From contig NC_092637.1 of NCBI RefSeq assembly GCF_039555335.1, forward strand, positions 40,140,526-40,204,525: DNA of 64,000 nucleotides, given 5' to 3'. The position numbers and the translations under genes are program-made. Below, in pieces: positions 11,396-24,700 of this stretch. The stretch comes from Amphiura filiformis (lineage: Eukaryota > Echinodermata > Ophiuroidea > Amphilepidida > Amphiuridae). The notes below the pieces were generated by a model, which searched no databases, had not been told where the DNA came from, and saw only the letters and a program-made list of their open reading frames with translations. Every line of letters starts with the position of its first letter. Position 1 is the stretch's first letter.

Positions 11396-11471
11396 AGTAC
11401 CCGTACTCGTACCCGTACTCGAGTCCCAATTTCCATACCCGTACCCGTATGGATCCGTACCCGTACCCGTA
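11396..11471. repeat. Degenerate CCCGTA hexamer repeat
   Basis: Repeated GTACCC/GTACTC hexamers give TRTRTR-type frames with no protein meaning. A G/C run follows at 11511-11532. Confidence 0.8.
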
Positions 11472-11938
11472 CACATCCCCTATTTTGGCTTCAGACCAAA
11501 ATTTTTCGATGTGCCCCCCCTCCCCCGGGGGGACTGAGACCCATACACATGTTAACTCCACTTATGATGCCACTGTGAGTCCTCTGATCATTATCAAAAC
11601 AATAGGTTTCGTTACATGGGTGGTTTTGGGTAGGGAGTACCACATGGATCCAGATAGCAAGTGTCCTTAATCTTATCTTAGCTTGTACAAGGCCATTAAA
11701 AAGGTAAATACGGCCCTGGCTACACAAAATGTACGTGTATGCTGCACACGTGCATGTAGATCTTCATTGCAACAGCCTGAAGCATGTGCACACTGCCACC
11801 TATATACATGTATGCTACATGTCTCATTCACACACTGACTGATACAGAAAAAAACAGGAAACTGGGAAAACATTTCAAGATATTTTCTTTTGTGTTGAAT
11901 TTCAAGTTATCATGTATATGTTTAATATCATTATTATA

Positions 11939-12816
11939 CAGCCTGTCTCAAAAAAAGTTGTGCAAGTGAAAAGCGCCCTCTTTGGCGATTAGAAAATACC
12001 GTTGTGACGTGATGCTTACATCATCGTCAAGGGCGTAGTCTTAGCTCTCAAATCCCGTTTATTCTGTTCAATTTGCTTGTTTTATTCTCGAGATATGTTT
12101 AGTTAAGAACGAAAGGGTAAAATCACAATTGTGCCACTTTTACTAGGGAATAGGGCTGTACGTGTAAATCAATGATAGCTGATGTTGATGCATCTAATGC
12201 ACTTCCCCCTTAATTCGGGGCTCTCGTGCATTAGACGCATCAACACCAGCGCGCGTGCATTATTTTGTCTAATTTCATTATTTTGTCAAATTTCATGAAC
12301 TTGTCAAAGTTCATTAACCTATAAGTGTGCAATATTTGTTTGTCTTTTAACATGTCTTCAATGACAAAGAGAACAGTATTAACCATGGTAAAATCATTGA
12401 CATGCACATGTATTTAATTTTACAGCAGAATGTGAAATATTCATTTATCGTTTAATATGTCGTAAGTGGAAAAAGAGAATCATTATACCTTTATCATGAT
12501 AAAACACTAAAAACAATTTTGTATTGTTGTGTAATTGATGCAATCTTTTGATTTCACGAAGGAACTCTTGATAAACTTGATGCTATAACTGATGTATAGC
12601 CCTATTCCCCTGTAAAAGCGGCACAATTGTGATTTTACCTTTTCGTTGTTAAGGAAGCATATCTCGAGATTATAAGAAGCAAATTGAACAGACTAAACGG
12701 CATTAGAGAGCTAAGACTATGCCCTTGACGTTGATGTAAGCATCATGTCACAACGGTATTTTCCAATTGCCAAAGAGGGCGCTTTTCACTTGCACAACTT
12801 TTTTGGAGACAGGCTG
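11939..12816. mobile_element. TA-flanked DNA transposon, long TIRs (878 bp)
   Basis: CAGCCTGTCTCAAAAAAAGT at the left and ACTTTTTTGGAGACAGGCTG-type sequence at the right form inverted repeats of well over 100 bp, including CACTTTTCGCGGGAG-free blocks such as GTGAAAAGCGCCCTCTTTGG. The element is flanked by TA (11937-11938 and 12817-12818). The centre holds a hairpin (about 12183-12245) with GATGCATCTAATGCAC arms. TA duplication fits Tc1/mariner-like non-autonomous elements; no transposase is visible. Confidence 0.85.
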
Positions 12817-13508
12817 TAGGTTTTATTCATCATTTAAATAATATTTCCTATCCAAACACACTACATGTATGCTGCACACATGAAGAACATCCCCTTATGT
12901 ATTAAATTGTAATTAAATTATAATGTGTGAATGCATGAACATAATTATAAAAGTACCTCCTGGTAATACCGTGCACACCTGTTATTAGGCAATGGATGGT
13001 TCCTAGACTCATCCTCATGCGCGTATTTTTTGGGCTTTCCCGGGGTAAAAGCGGCGGAAGAAGAAGGGGAGGCAAAAAGAAAAAAGGGCGGAAACAATTT
13101 GAAAAAGTATTAAAAAAAAAATGAGAAAAATGGTACTATACATCAAAATGTGTTGCTTTTAGGGCGCTAGCGCCTATAATCCCTTTTTCAAACCATCGAA
13201 AAAAAATTGGGTCAACCTTTTTGGGCTGTTGAGGAATGGGCGGCAAATGCAATTTTCTTCAGCCCCCGGGGTAGGAGCGGCCACGGTACGCCACTGATCC
13301 TAATTATCTCATTAACGCGTCGGCAGATGTCATTTTGTTTGCATGAAAAGAAACGTATCCCCCAAAATATATGTTGGGTTCCCTACTACTCCTCTACACA
13401 AGTAAATTCTAACGTATACTAGTTTATTTTTCTAAAAGTCACTTTTACTTTCTGAGTAAAATATATTTCAGTATAATGTCTAGTTTCTATCTGAATAAGT
13501 AATCATCA

Positions 13509-13902
13509 TTCATTCATTCATTCATTCATTCATATTTTATTTCCATAAAAATCAAAGACATTACAAAAATATATATAAAACACGGTACATATGGAGGAAA
13601 AGGCTGGAAGACCAAAAAGGTCTGAAAGTTAGCCTTTCCCTGAAATCAAATGAAATTAACAAAATAAATCAACATTACATAACATAACCAAAAGACAAGG
13701 GAAGGGGAGGGGGGGGTGTGCTCACGAAAAGATTAATTATATTTAGAGATCAGTTTTGTTTTGAATTGATTACGGAAATGTTTAACAGATTTTGAAGCTT
13801 TCAGATTTTTATCTAAAGAATTCCAAAGAATGGGACCTCTTGTACGTATAGCATGATCAGAAAAGACTTTCTTATTTTTGGTTAGATATAGGTCATTTAC
13901 AT
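13509..13902 (-). mobile_element. 5'-truncated LINE 3' end
   Basis: The minus strand reads YLTKNKKVFSDHAIRTRGP then ILWNSLDKNLKASKSVKHFR and NQFKTKLISKYN-stop, a typical carboxy end of a LINE reverse-transcriptase ORF (RGPxLWNxL ... SFKxxLK). The 3' end on the minus strand finishes in a (TGAA)n tail, seen here as (ATTC)n at 13509-13533. The paralogous segment at about 17455 lacks it, so it inserted after the duplication. Clade within the CR1/Jockey-like LINEs not determined. Confidence 0.85.
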
Positions 13903-13966
13903 ATCTCTCTTGGCATCAAAGTATTACTGTGTGTATCGCTCTCATTCATTATCACTCTCTATATTC

Positions 13967-14506
13967 CGTCGCTGTTTTGGCATACTGTCGTATGACGAAA
14001 AATGCCGTTTTGAGAAAATCGCATTTAATGTTTTTCCAATTTTTGAAGACCCACTGGAGAGCACCAAAGTAAAATATGTTTATTATTATCAAAGAATATA
14101 ATCAATAATATATTTGTCTTTGTTCTCAACTTAATACAAACTTTTTATTCATTCACTAATTAGAAGTAATTAATCTGCAAACTCATACGGCAGTATGCCA
14201 AAATATCCAATTTGATAACCTATGTAAAAATATATGATACGCCATGTGATACGCCAGTATGCCAAAACAATAGGAAACTGCAGTTACATGGTGGGCTATG
14301 GCGACGTATCATGATACGACTGTATGCCAAAAAACAAAATGAAGATTTAGGGGGGTGTTACATAAAAAACATGTCGTATCATACTAATTAGTGCCATATC
14401 TCATTAACTAATTACATTATATATTCACAAAGTTAGATCTAAGAGTTTCATTCATAACTCATTTTGCCCAAAAATTGTCATACGACACTAAACCAAAACA
14501 GCGACG
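13967..14506. mobile_element. TIR element CGTCGCTGTTTTGGC, TSD ATTC (540 bp)
   Basis: Left end CGTCGCTGTTTTGGCATAC and right end TAAACCAAAACAGCGACG are inverted repeats. ATTC flanks both sides (13963-13966, 14507-14510), and the duplicated copy near 17547-17552 shows the empty site TATATTCGTTCCG with a single ATTC. Subterminal GTATGCCAAAA motifs recur at least three times inside. A 4-bp non-TTAA duplication excludes Tc1/mariner and hAT; class left open. Confidence 0.9.
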
Positions 14507-14789
14507 ATTCGTTCCGTCTCTATCACACTTTCTCATCTCTCTCACACAAGTCCCTATCCCGTCGTTCTCACATTTTCAGACTTTCTCACCTCTCTCCCAC
14601 TCCCGTCTCTCACTATAGCTAACAAGAATCACCATTGTGTGATACTAGGTACGTTTTTCACCATTGTCTTTGTGGATTTAAAAAATTAATTGAATTGAAA
14701 TATTTACAGGAACAGCGAACCATTATAGCACCTACAAATGTTGTTCGTTTAAATGGAATAAATGTCTGCATTTGAGTGGGATTACCCAC

Positions 14790-15302
14790 GCACACATCCC
14801 ACACAAACATGCGCACCCCACTCCATCCAGCACACAATGAATCGCTTGATATTAGTAATGCTTTATCTTTCACACTACTTCATAATCTTCCGTGTCATTC
14901 TTTGCCTCTGATCGCATCACGAAAGCGACATTATCTGCTGCAGAAACCTGTTTAGCAATATCAGATGGAGCTATTATAAGATGGAGAGGAAATAGATTAC
15001 GTAACGCATTGAAACCTTGTGCTGATTTGAAATCTGACAAGCTATTCATCGAAAGGTACCTTTTGTTTGGGACAAAGGGCTTCCGCCATTAAATCGGTAA
15101 GCTGACCCGACAGTGTATTAACGCTTTGCCTAGCAGGCTACTGTCAATAAGTGATCAAATGAAAGTCGCGTAAAAGCGCTTAATGGAACGAAAAGTACCT
15201 ATTGTTATACATAAACCCAAGGGTGTGATTGAGTAGCCGTAAGCACAAAAGGCACACATTAGCCGCTAATGCATATTTCGTTGTCACTCATTAGGTGCTT
15301 CA
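14790..15302. other. No gene recognised
   Basis: Non-repetitive sequence between the duplicated segment and Helitron A. A 66-codon frame at 14892-15092 has no recognisable domain and no splice context. Confidence 0.45.
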
Positions 15303-16278
15303 TCTTACTATAAATAGGGGAATGTTGTATCTATGTATCTATGTATCTATGTATGTATCGCTATAAAGGCTCCGTCAGTTTCGATCCAAATGTCGTCAAA
15401 TTCATACGGGAGATCGAGGAATATACGGGGACGTGTTTAAACTTTATTTGGTTGAAAACGGTCAAGAATTGGCCTCAAAATCAGTGAAAATGTGGTCCGT
15501 TGCTATCCAAGGTAAACAAAAAGAGGAGTCAGTTACTAAGCTAGGCCTGCGCGTCGCACGGGCGTATCTAATGCCAAGCCGCTCGCGTAGCGCAGCGATA
15601 CCGCGCGGATAACGCAGCACTACGCCATGGCACGCGTAAACGACGCAGAGTCACGTAATGAATGATATTACGGGTGAACGACCGTAGCGTAATAAATACG
15701 GGAAACAGATGTGTGTTAAAAAGTACAAACAACATGAAGAGGTAGGCCTACTATAAATAAAAAAGAAAACAAAATGAGGACAAACAGGCTGTACGAGTAT
15801 GTGGGTTATACTAAGTCACAAAATGAAACCGGGAATAAAATAGGCTAAAGAAGGAAAGAAAGAAACTCTTCAGGAAATGTAAGGGGAAAAAAGCTATAAT
15901 AAAATCAGGAAGTTTAAATAAAAAGCTATTAAACTGAGGACAGAATTAAATAAATAACATGAAAACGGGAAATCACAAGCTATGCAGCAAATAAAATAGA
16001 AGCTAAAATGGAAATGTAAGAAAGGACAGATTTAGAAAATAACGGGAACGGGGTTGAATAAATAAAAAAACATGGTAACGGAAAATCGGAAGCTTAGCAG
16101 CAGAATTAAAGAAAGAAAGAAGTTAAAATGGAAACGTAGGCTTAAAGATGGTCAGGTTTAGATAAATAAAATTTACCTTTTCAATGATTCTACCTGTTCA
16201 GTAATTCCTCCTGTTTTAGTGAACGCTCCCATTTACTCATCTAGCGGGGACCCGCGCGTAGCGCGGGTATCCCGCTAG
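15303..16278 (+). mobile_element. Helitron copy A (non-autonomous, 976 bp)
   Basis: The 5' end TCTTACTATAAATAGGGGAA follows an A. The 3' end is a GC-rich hairpin (CCCGCGCGTAGCGCGGG) then TATCCCGCTAG, followed by T. 5' TC, 3' CTRR, a terminal hairpin and A|T insertion without target duplication are the Helitron signature. A (TATC)n-like tract and a conserved 5' block (GGCTCCGTCAGTTTCGATCC) follow the start. No Rep/helicase ORF is present. Confidence 0.88.
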
Positions 16279-17060
16279 TTTAAATAAATTGAATGCGCTT
16301 GCTGAATGATTACGCATCAAGGCTGCAATGTGTCTGCATGTCTATAGTGCAATAATGGTATTAAATAGCTACGTCCCGGGAGCTACGTATACATGTAACA
16401 TATAATAAGTATACCGGTATAGGCCTATATAAAAGTTGTTTTACAAATTGAGATTTTATTTTATTTTATTTTAAGAAGGAGAATATCATAATCAGTGGCG
16501 TACTGAAGGGGGCAGCTCTTCTGTGAGAGTTCTTGGGAGGGGATGAGGGTGGAGGAGGGGATATGAAGAATGAGAGGGGACTGGAGGAAGAGAGAAAGAG
16601 GAAGAAATAAAGAGAAATAAATAAATAGACGTAAATAAAATAGAAAGGTAAGGAAAATGATAGGAATGAGAGGGGACAAAACGTAAGAGGGGATAATAAA
16701 TATAATATAAATTTTGGATTTATAAATAAATAAATTTTGGATTGGAGAAGTAAAGGGAGATAAGAAGAGGGAGTGATACTTTAGCAAGTGCAGAGAAAGG
16801 AAAAGAAATGAATGACAAATAAATGTAGGCCTTTTATAATAATTATTATAGAAACGAAACACAGCCCCCCACACAGACACACATAGGCCTAACACTAACA
16901 GCACTATAGGCAGCCATTCGATGATGTCAATGCCTTTATGCGTTACGTATTTAAAACGCCCAGTCAGATGTATTTTACACATGCAAAGCACAAGTCACCC
17001 AATTTCGAAAATTGGACGTTGAATGTACACTCTCATGAATATTGATTGGCAACATTTTCC
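16279..17060. other. Non-coding, AT/purine-rich
   Basis: A long minus-strand open frame at 16461-16991 is low-complexity (Leu/Ser/Phe/Ile from purine-rich DNA) with no domain, and is not believed to be a gene. Confidence 0.5.
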
Positions 17061-17140
17061 AATATGTCAGCGCTCAAATCGGACACAATAGAACAATAGA
17101 CCATTCAGCGCGTTGACCATCACCATCTAAATCATCAGGT

Positions 17141-17261
17141 TTATCTTGTATGTACATAACCATCAGCAGAAAGCTGGACTTGACCACCATCGCCATTGTC
17201 TGCTGCTCGCTGTTGAGTATCTCTTGAATTGCTGATATCCTGATACGGGGCTTCTTCTTGT
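17141..17261 (-). CDS. Receptor tail, terminal piece with stop
   Basis: After CATCTGCAG the frame reads [19 protein letters not shown] then [15 protein letters not shown] and TAA at 17143-17141. The stretch [12 protein letters not shown] is repeated in the upstream tail exon (about 17865-17824). Two tyrosines (PYQDI, GYVHT) sit in short acidic/polar contexts suitable for SH2/PTB docking (inference). The acceptor is weak; this may be the second half of one ancestral exon. Confidence 0.5.
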
Positions 17262-20200
17262 CTGCAGATGTCATTTTGTTTGCATGAAAAGAAGTGTATC
17301 CCCCCCCCAAAAGAAATATGTTGGGTTCCCTACTACTCCTTACACAAGTATTAATAAGTAAATTCTAACTTGTACTAGTTCATTTTTCTAAAAGTCACTT
17401 TTACTTTCTGAGTAAAATATATTTCAGTATATGTCTAGTTTCTATCTGAATAAGTAATAATCTCTCTTGGCATCAAAGTATTACTCGCAATTTCACATCT
17501 AATATATCTAACTGTGTGTATCGCTCTCATTCATTATCATTCTCTATATTCGTTCCGTCTCTATCACACGCTCATCTCTCTCACAGTAGTCCCTATCCCG
17601 TCGTTCTCACATTTTCAGACTTTCTCACCTCTCTCTCACTCCCGTCTCTCACTACCAAACAAGAATCACCATTTTATGATACTAGGTACATTTTTCCCCA
17701 TTGTCTTTGTGGATTTAAAATTTTTTTAATTGAATTGAAATATTTACAGGAACAGCGAACCATAATAGCACCTACAAGGGTTGTTCATTTAAATGGAATA
17801 AATGTCCGCATTTGAGTGGGATTCTTGAATTGCTGATATCCTGATACGGGGCTTCTTCTTGTTGAGCTTTATACTCCACATAGCCGTCAGACAGAAGAAA
17901 GCTGAATCTGACCACTTGATCCTGCGATGTCTCCTCCATGTTTATCCTGAGAAGGTGACTTCGTAGTGGTTTCGGGGGTCTTCTTTTGCAATCTATAAAA
18001 GAAAATAATATTAAACTTTCGTCGAACAATATACATTATTACCAACCTGAACCATTCTATATGAATCACAAGCCCTAGAGACTTCTGATATCGTGTTGTT
18101 TTCATTATTGTATATCTATCTGTTCCTTTCAACACTCCCCATACAGTCGTTGGAAACGCGAGATGCATGTCCAAATTTTCTAGCAAATTTGTCTTTTTTT
18201 GTTGCTGCAACTTTGTAGTGTTATTGTAAGAGTTTCCGTCGATAACTATTTTTTCCGTCGGTAAAAACGGCCAAAATTTAGTTCTTGAAAACATTCGTAG
18301 CATTGTAGCACATCTACTGACCACTTGGTGGTTTTGGTATGGCGGCGCCCATGGGTCACGTGGGCATTAAATTTAGTGCATCTTACTATAAATAGGGGAA
18401 TGTTGTGGGGGTGCGTGCGTGCGGGTATGAAAGTTAAAGGCTCCGTCAGTTTCGATCCAAATGTCGGCAAATTCATATACGGGACATCGAGGCATATATT
18501 GAGACGGTAATGCGAAAATTTGGTTGAAAACGGTCAAGAATTGGCTGCAAAAACACTGAAAATAGGGGGAAAACGGGGTTTTTGTTATGAAAATCGGTAG
18601 CCAGCCTACACGTCACTGCAGCTGGCCGGCAACGAAATATAAAAAAAATATGCTAAAATAATGAGAACAGATGGGAACGGGGTTAAATAAATAGATAAAT
18701 AAATAAATAAATAACATGGAAATTGAAAATCACAAGCATGACAAGCTAAGCAGAAGAAACTAAAAAAGAAAATGTAAGAAGAGACAGATTTATATAAATA
18801 AAATGTACCTTTTCAATAATTCTACCTGTTCAGTAATTCTTCCTGTTATAGTGAACGCTCCCATTTACTCATCTAGCGGGGACCCGCGCGAAGCGCGGGT
18901 ATCCCGCTAGTTTTATTAAATAGCCTATGATGACTGCCATACATTTTTAGGTAAAACTACATTTTGTTTTATGATTACATTTTAAAATGCTTTGTGATTC
19001 ATACAAACCTCATTTTGATAACAAGTCCAACAATGACAATAGCGATTACTACAACCACACTCACTGAAATGATCACGATCACAGTATTCGTATTCGCACC
19101 TGAGAAATAAGAAGTAAAGTTTTGTTTGTTCTATGTTTTATTTCTTGTGTTTTGCATCATAATATCAATAGTACCACGTGATAATAAATATGAGGTGATG
19201 GGTGTGCTGTCCAGGAGTATATCGCCATATGTATACAAAGTAGTTTTATAATCCGCAAAGAATATGGGAGGTTATTCGTCCAAGTTCCTATTAATAGCAT
19301 CAAATACTCTACATACTAAACAATACAAAACATTATATAATTTTTTTCTAGACCTTAGAACTACTGAGCCATAATTTGTAACACTGACTACGAAGGGGGG
19401 TACTAATTTTCAATTATGAACGCCATATACCGTTATATTTGGTACTAATATATAGCTATGGGTCTCCTCTATCCAGTGATACCTAAATGAGTACAAACAT
19501 TTCCCACATAATGTCGCTATGACGTCATAATGTGAGGGTGCCCATGCAAATTTGGGAAATTCCGGCTATGTACAAAAGTATAGGCAACATTGATTATCGG
19601 CTAAAAATTCTACAAAAATGCGATTTTCACCCAATTTTATCCTAAATTTAAAACGGAAATGACTATTTTCACCTCAATAACAAGTAAGAAGTCAGTAGCT
19701 CTTGGAATAATTTCACAATACCGAAATCATTGGGGCCTCACCAATCGCCCCCCCTCTCTGTGGTCATCTTTGATGGCCGGTCCTACCCCCGGGTAAGTTG
19801 CTGGGGTAAAAATGTTGTCACTGCAATGAGCACAAAGTATGGATCTACGATTAGCTTAGGTCGTTTGGGCGGATAACCACCCCTTGTAGTTCTAGGCTTA
19901 AAATACCAACAGCTATTATACACATATATTTTAAAGCTATTTTTAACTTGGATTTTCTTTGCATTATCAATATTTCATTTCTGTCTTTTTATTATATATT
20001 TGGGTTCAACTTCTAATTGAGGGCGCTATTTATATATATTGTTAATTTAATTTAGCCCAATAATTTAAGCTATTCCTTTCATTTCGTGATATAAAGTAGT
20101 TTGAAAAAATTCCTTGCTATAATCTTAATCTGTTGTATGATGTTTTAATGCCGTTATACATCACTGGTTTTGAGTTCGTATCACACGAGGTCTACCACTT

Positions 20201-20332
20201 GTAAATATGCAAACAAGATTTAAGATAAATAGCGGCATCTGTGTTCAAGTGTTATACATGTCATCAAACAACCGTTATACATGTCATCAAACAACCGTGT
20301 TTTGTTTAGTGTGTTTTTATTATATAGTTTTA

Positions 20333-20394
<62 letters not shown>

Positions 20395-21661
20395 GTATTA
20401 GTGTTATTAGTGTTATTATTAGTAGTATTAAGATTATTGTAAACTTTATTTTTATTTATTTTTTATTGATATTCTTAATGATAGTTGTTGGTAATGATTG
20501 TGGTGTTGGTGTCACTGTTGTAATTTTATGCTTTTATGATAATAATTATCATTTGTTTCTTTTATTTATGCAAGCATTCATTAGAAATTGTATCGCATAC
20601 CTTTTGATAAACTTGATTCTGAAATAGGTAGTGTAACTGACGTTCCTTCAGACCATGACTTTAGGGCGTACTTTGTAAACAAGAAAGAAAACAGGCATAA
20701 ATATGACAGATCAAGTAAGGGTTAAATTGAATACATGAATACAAAACCCACCCCAAGTCCATGGGAAGTGATTTTGAGAGAAAAACACGTGTATCATTTT
20801 AATTCCTTCAGTTATATTTACCTGGTCAATATGGTAAGTTTTACGTGCAAATGAGTGGGTTTCTGTATTAAGTATGACGATTAGCATTTGAGGGACTTCG
20901 TGGGGTTCATTTTAAATTTTGGACTTGGGTGGTTTTTTGAATCATATACATAGACAACAATGTTTGAATGAGATTACCACTAGTAAGATAATACAAAATA
21001 AAGCACACAGGTATGTATAATGTTGATAAGCATTCTGCCATGTAATATAAACCACACACTTTCCTTTATTAAACCCATTTTTTTTCAAAAGTCACTCTGA
21101 AGCAATGAATGTGTTACAAGCGGACTTTTATACATACTGGATTTCAATCAATGTGTTACAAGACTCAAATCATGGACTTGGGTGGTTCTTTCATACATGC
21201 TATTTTTCACATGCTCAATAGACACAGTGGATGAATTTGAGTTGTTTTTTCATACATATGACAGGCCTATGCATAGCAACAAATTCCCATGCTTAACTCA
21301 ATTTGGCCACAGTATGGACTTGGGTGGCTTTTGTGTATATTCAATTGAAGAGAAAGAGGAGGAACAAAAATCAAATCTAATTTTGAGGTGAAATTAGCTC
21401 ACCGAGTCATTGATACGGCTTGCAAATGCTGTGTACAACTGGTATGTTTGGCCCTCTTGAAGTGGAGGGTTGTAGTAGGACCCGTAGGTTTGATTGTCTC
21501 CTATTACAAAACTCGAGTCATCGGTAAGCTCTGATTTGGCCAACTCTGCTGCCACATACATTGTTGGGGATTTGTCGTAATGATCAAATACACCAGCTTG
21601 TCTTTTACGTTTGCTTGAAATCAACTTCACACCCACTAGGTAGGCACTGTGAAATAAGGCA

Positions 21662-21704
<43 letters not shown>

Positions 21705-24700
21705 TAATAATAATAATAATAACAATAACAATAATAGTAATAGTAATAGTAATAATAATAATAATAATAATAACATTAAAATAATAACAATGATAATAAT
21801 AATAATAATGTTATGTGACCCTAAAATATTCTATCATATTCATTAAAAGTTTTGTCATTAGACATTAATCTTCACTTGTTTTGATATTTATCTCCATTGG
21901 TTTGTACATGAAATATTCTGGAAATTCTAGAAAATGCTGATCAGTAAAAGTGAACAAGAAATTCATTCATAATCAGTTATATGTACAAATTTGGTGGTGA
22001 CGTAATACAGTAACCATCTATACAGGTTGATGATTCTGATTGGTTTGTGTTGAGGTAATGAGGTATTTTTAGAAATGCTGTAATTTATCTGATAATATCA
22101 ACTTCATCGAGGTAATCCTTTCACTTACCTCACAAACTCTGATGTGCTTAGTGGTATATCTATCTCGACAGTTGTTGGTGTTTTCTGACTGTCTCCCACT
22201 TGTTGCAAGTAGGGTGGACTTGAGATATCTGTATTCAATTTTATAAGCAGATATACGAGGGTATCAAAAAGTTTTTGAAATCGCCCAGAAGTGAGAGAGC
22301 TATATCAATGAAATGTTGTCAGTGCAATTACTGGTCCTTATGTACACTATGGTGCAAAAATGGTCTCATAAGTATGTTTACTTTTTTTACAGGCGCTAGA
22401 TGTCAGTACATGCCTATGTATCCGCAAAATGGAGGCATGTAGCATGATTAAGTTCCATTTTAAGGGTTACAGTGCCCAGAAAATCTGTGATGAAATAAAA
22501 ATTCCTTTTCCAAAAAGCATCAGTGACATATCACAATCACCACCGAAGATAACTTTCATTTCCTCAATCGATTTTCTAGGCACTGCAACCCTTCAAAAGC
22601 AGGATCTTAATAATGCTGCTTGCCTCAATTTTCTCCATCTTGCAGTTTATGCACAGTAACTGGGGCAGCAGGTTATTTGCATCTAGCGCCACCTGTAAAA
22701 ACAGTAAACATACTTATGAAACCATTTTTGCACCATAGTGTACATAAGGACCAGTGATTGCACTGACAAAATTGCATTGATATAGCTCTTTCACTTCTGG
22801 GCGATTTCAAAAACTTTTTGATACCCCCTCGTTTACTACATAATATTTTAATACTGAAAATTACCCAAAATAAATATATACCAATAAAAATTTCTTTTAA
22901 AGTTTTGTACAACGATACCTTCTCTGGTAATTGAGTCTGTAGATTGTTGAATACTTGCAGTGTCCCCCTTTCCAACGACAGAAGTGGCAAACACCGTCAA
23001 TTCGTATTTTGTGGAAGGTTTAAGATCGGTGAATGTATAGGTTCTCTGCTGGGAATCAAGCTCTTCATTGACGGCCAGCACAGGATCTGAACTTGTGTGC
23101 GTGAAACTGGTATCGTAAAGTTTTTCTAAAACGACGGCTTGCACCTAGCAACATAATGTAATTAATAATATGTGACCCGTTACAGCAAAAGGTACCTTAA
23201 GTCGGGAGCTACATATGCCTTATTTTGCTAGTAACAAATGCATTCTAAACCAATCATTAATCCTATTGTTGTAGAGGATAATAAGCTTGTACCTGTCTAT
23301 AGAACTGTTTGTTATACAGCTCTAGTCTTTATTTGATATGGCTAATCCCTGTTCAAGTGGCGTGAGTGGTGGGTTACAAAAGCATTGTATTGTATTTGTA
23401 TAGGTATGTAGCCACCCACTAACAATGAGAGGACATTCCTGAATCTCGTTGACTTGTAGATGATTTGAAATGACCGCCACTTCAGATTGTCATTATTGTT
23501 TGATATTTTCTGCCAACATTGGGGAAAAAGAGACACTTGTAGCAGCTGACATAAGGTACCTTTCGCTGTAACGGGTCACATATGACGAGTATCCATTACG
23601 CAAACATCCGCTTCTTTATATGTTGTATGTTTTTATACTCGTTTATTAGTGAATGTTAGCAAATCTAGTAAATGCCTGATAAAAGAATGACACTGTATTA
23701 TTGTTTGTGATATGCTTTAATAAGTTGACGAAAATATAAAGACGAAATGCTTCTTACTGTGTACTTAGTGACTACTCCATTTGGGTTTTCCGGCTCGTCC
23801 CAGGATGTCTCCATCGATGTCTTTGTAACATCACCAACCTGGAATTTCATGGGTGCACTTGGTACTGAAACATGAACGACTCAAAATGGATATAAGGAAC
23901 AAACAATTCTTCCATTCCTTTTCTATGAATTGAAAGTAGGTTAGGTGAGAAACATACAGGTGATAGATTTATCGCCAAAAAAAGATTTAACGCCAACGGT
24001 TGTTGGATGGCATGTAAAACTGAGTAATTTTTAAGAAAATCTGAACAATGATGGCGCTATTTATCTTAAATCTTGTTTGTATCTTTACAAGGGATAGACA
24101 CTTGTATAATGGTATTAGATCATCAGCAAAAAGACCAACAAATGAAAAAGAAATTTTCAAAAAACATTTTATCATGTTTAATTCAGGTTCAACTCATATT
24201 ATTTGGCTAATTTTAATTTAAGATATATATAAATAGCGCCCTCAATTTGCCCACAATTATATAGTTTACAGAATAAAAGTTACCACAAAAACGCAGAAAA
24301 TGATGAAAAATTTGATTTAGAAACGAAAATCTATGTTAAAATATATATGTGTGTATACAGGTTATTAGGGTGATAGCTGTTGGTATTATTCAGGTCGAGA
24401 ATTGAACATTAATATGTTTTGTTAGGAAAAGTAAAAAATTGATCACATCAAACAACCGTGAGGGCCATTTGTTGAGAAGTTCGAAAAGTTGGGGTCATTC
24501 AGTACTACCTGTGCAATTTTGTAACGCTAATAGTGCCTAATACAATAATTGTCAACAACGGGGTCTAAATTATTTGGAAACATTAAAAAGAAACATCACT
24601 ACCCTACACTACACTACACTACACAATTCTTTACAGAATAAAAGAACTATTTAAAAAGAAATCACTGGGTGAGAGAAATACAAAAAACGGAGTTCATTGA

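Larger units (their letters stand above)
13320..14790. repeat. Duplicated segment copy 1 (partner 17264-17822)
   Basis: 13321-13510, 13903-13962 and 14507-14788 match 17264-17460, 17461-17550 and 17551-17821 in order and orientation. Removing two insertions from copy 1 (a LINE at 13511-13902 and a TIR element at 13967-14506) restores colinearity. The partner splits the tail exon of the minus-strand receptor, so this copy looks like a stray of the same duplicated piece. Confidence 0.85.

Noticed and set aside
14892-15092. 66-codon plus-strand frame
   Set aside because: No domain, no splice signals consistent with a gene; position between repeats.
16461-16991. A 176-codon minus-strand open frame
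   Set aside because: Low-complexity Leu/Ser/Phe/Ile sequence from purine-rich DNA, no domain, no splice context.
8200-17264. A kinase or phosphatase domain for the minus-strand receptor downstream of its tail
   Set aside because: I looked for HRD/DFG or HCSAG-type motifs in the translated frames below 17 kb and saw none; only repeats, the GPCR remnant and the mini-LRP are there.
20207-20395. Frame ending in a long tyrosine run
   Set aside because: Translation of a (TTA)n microsatellite.
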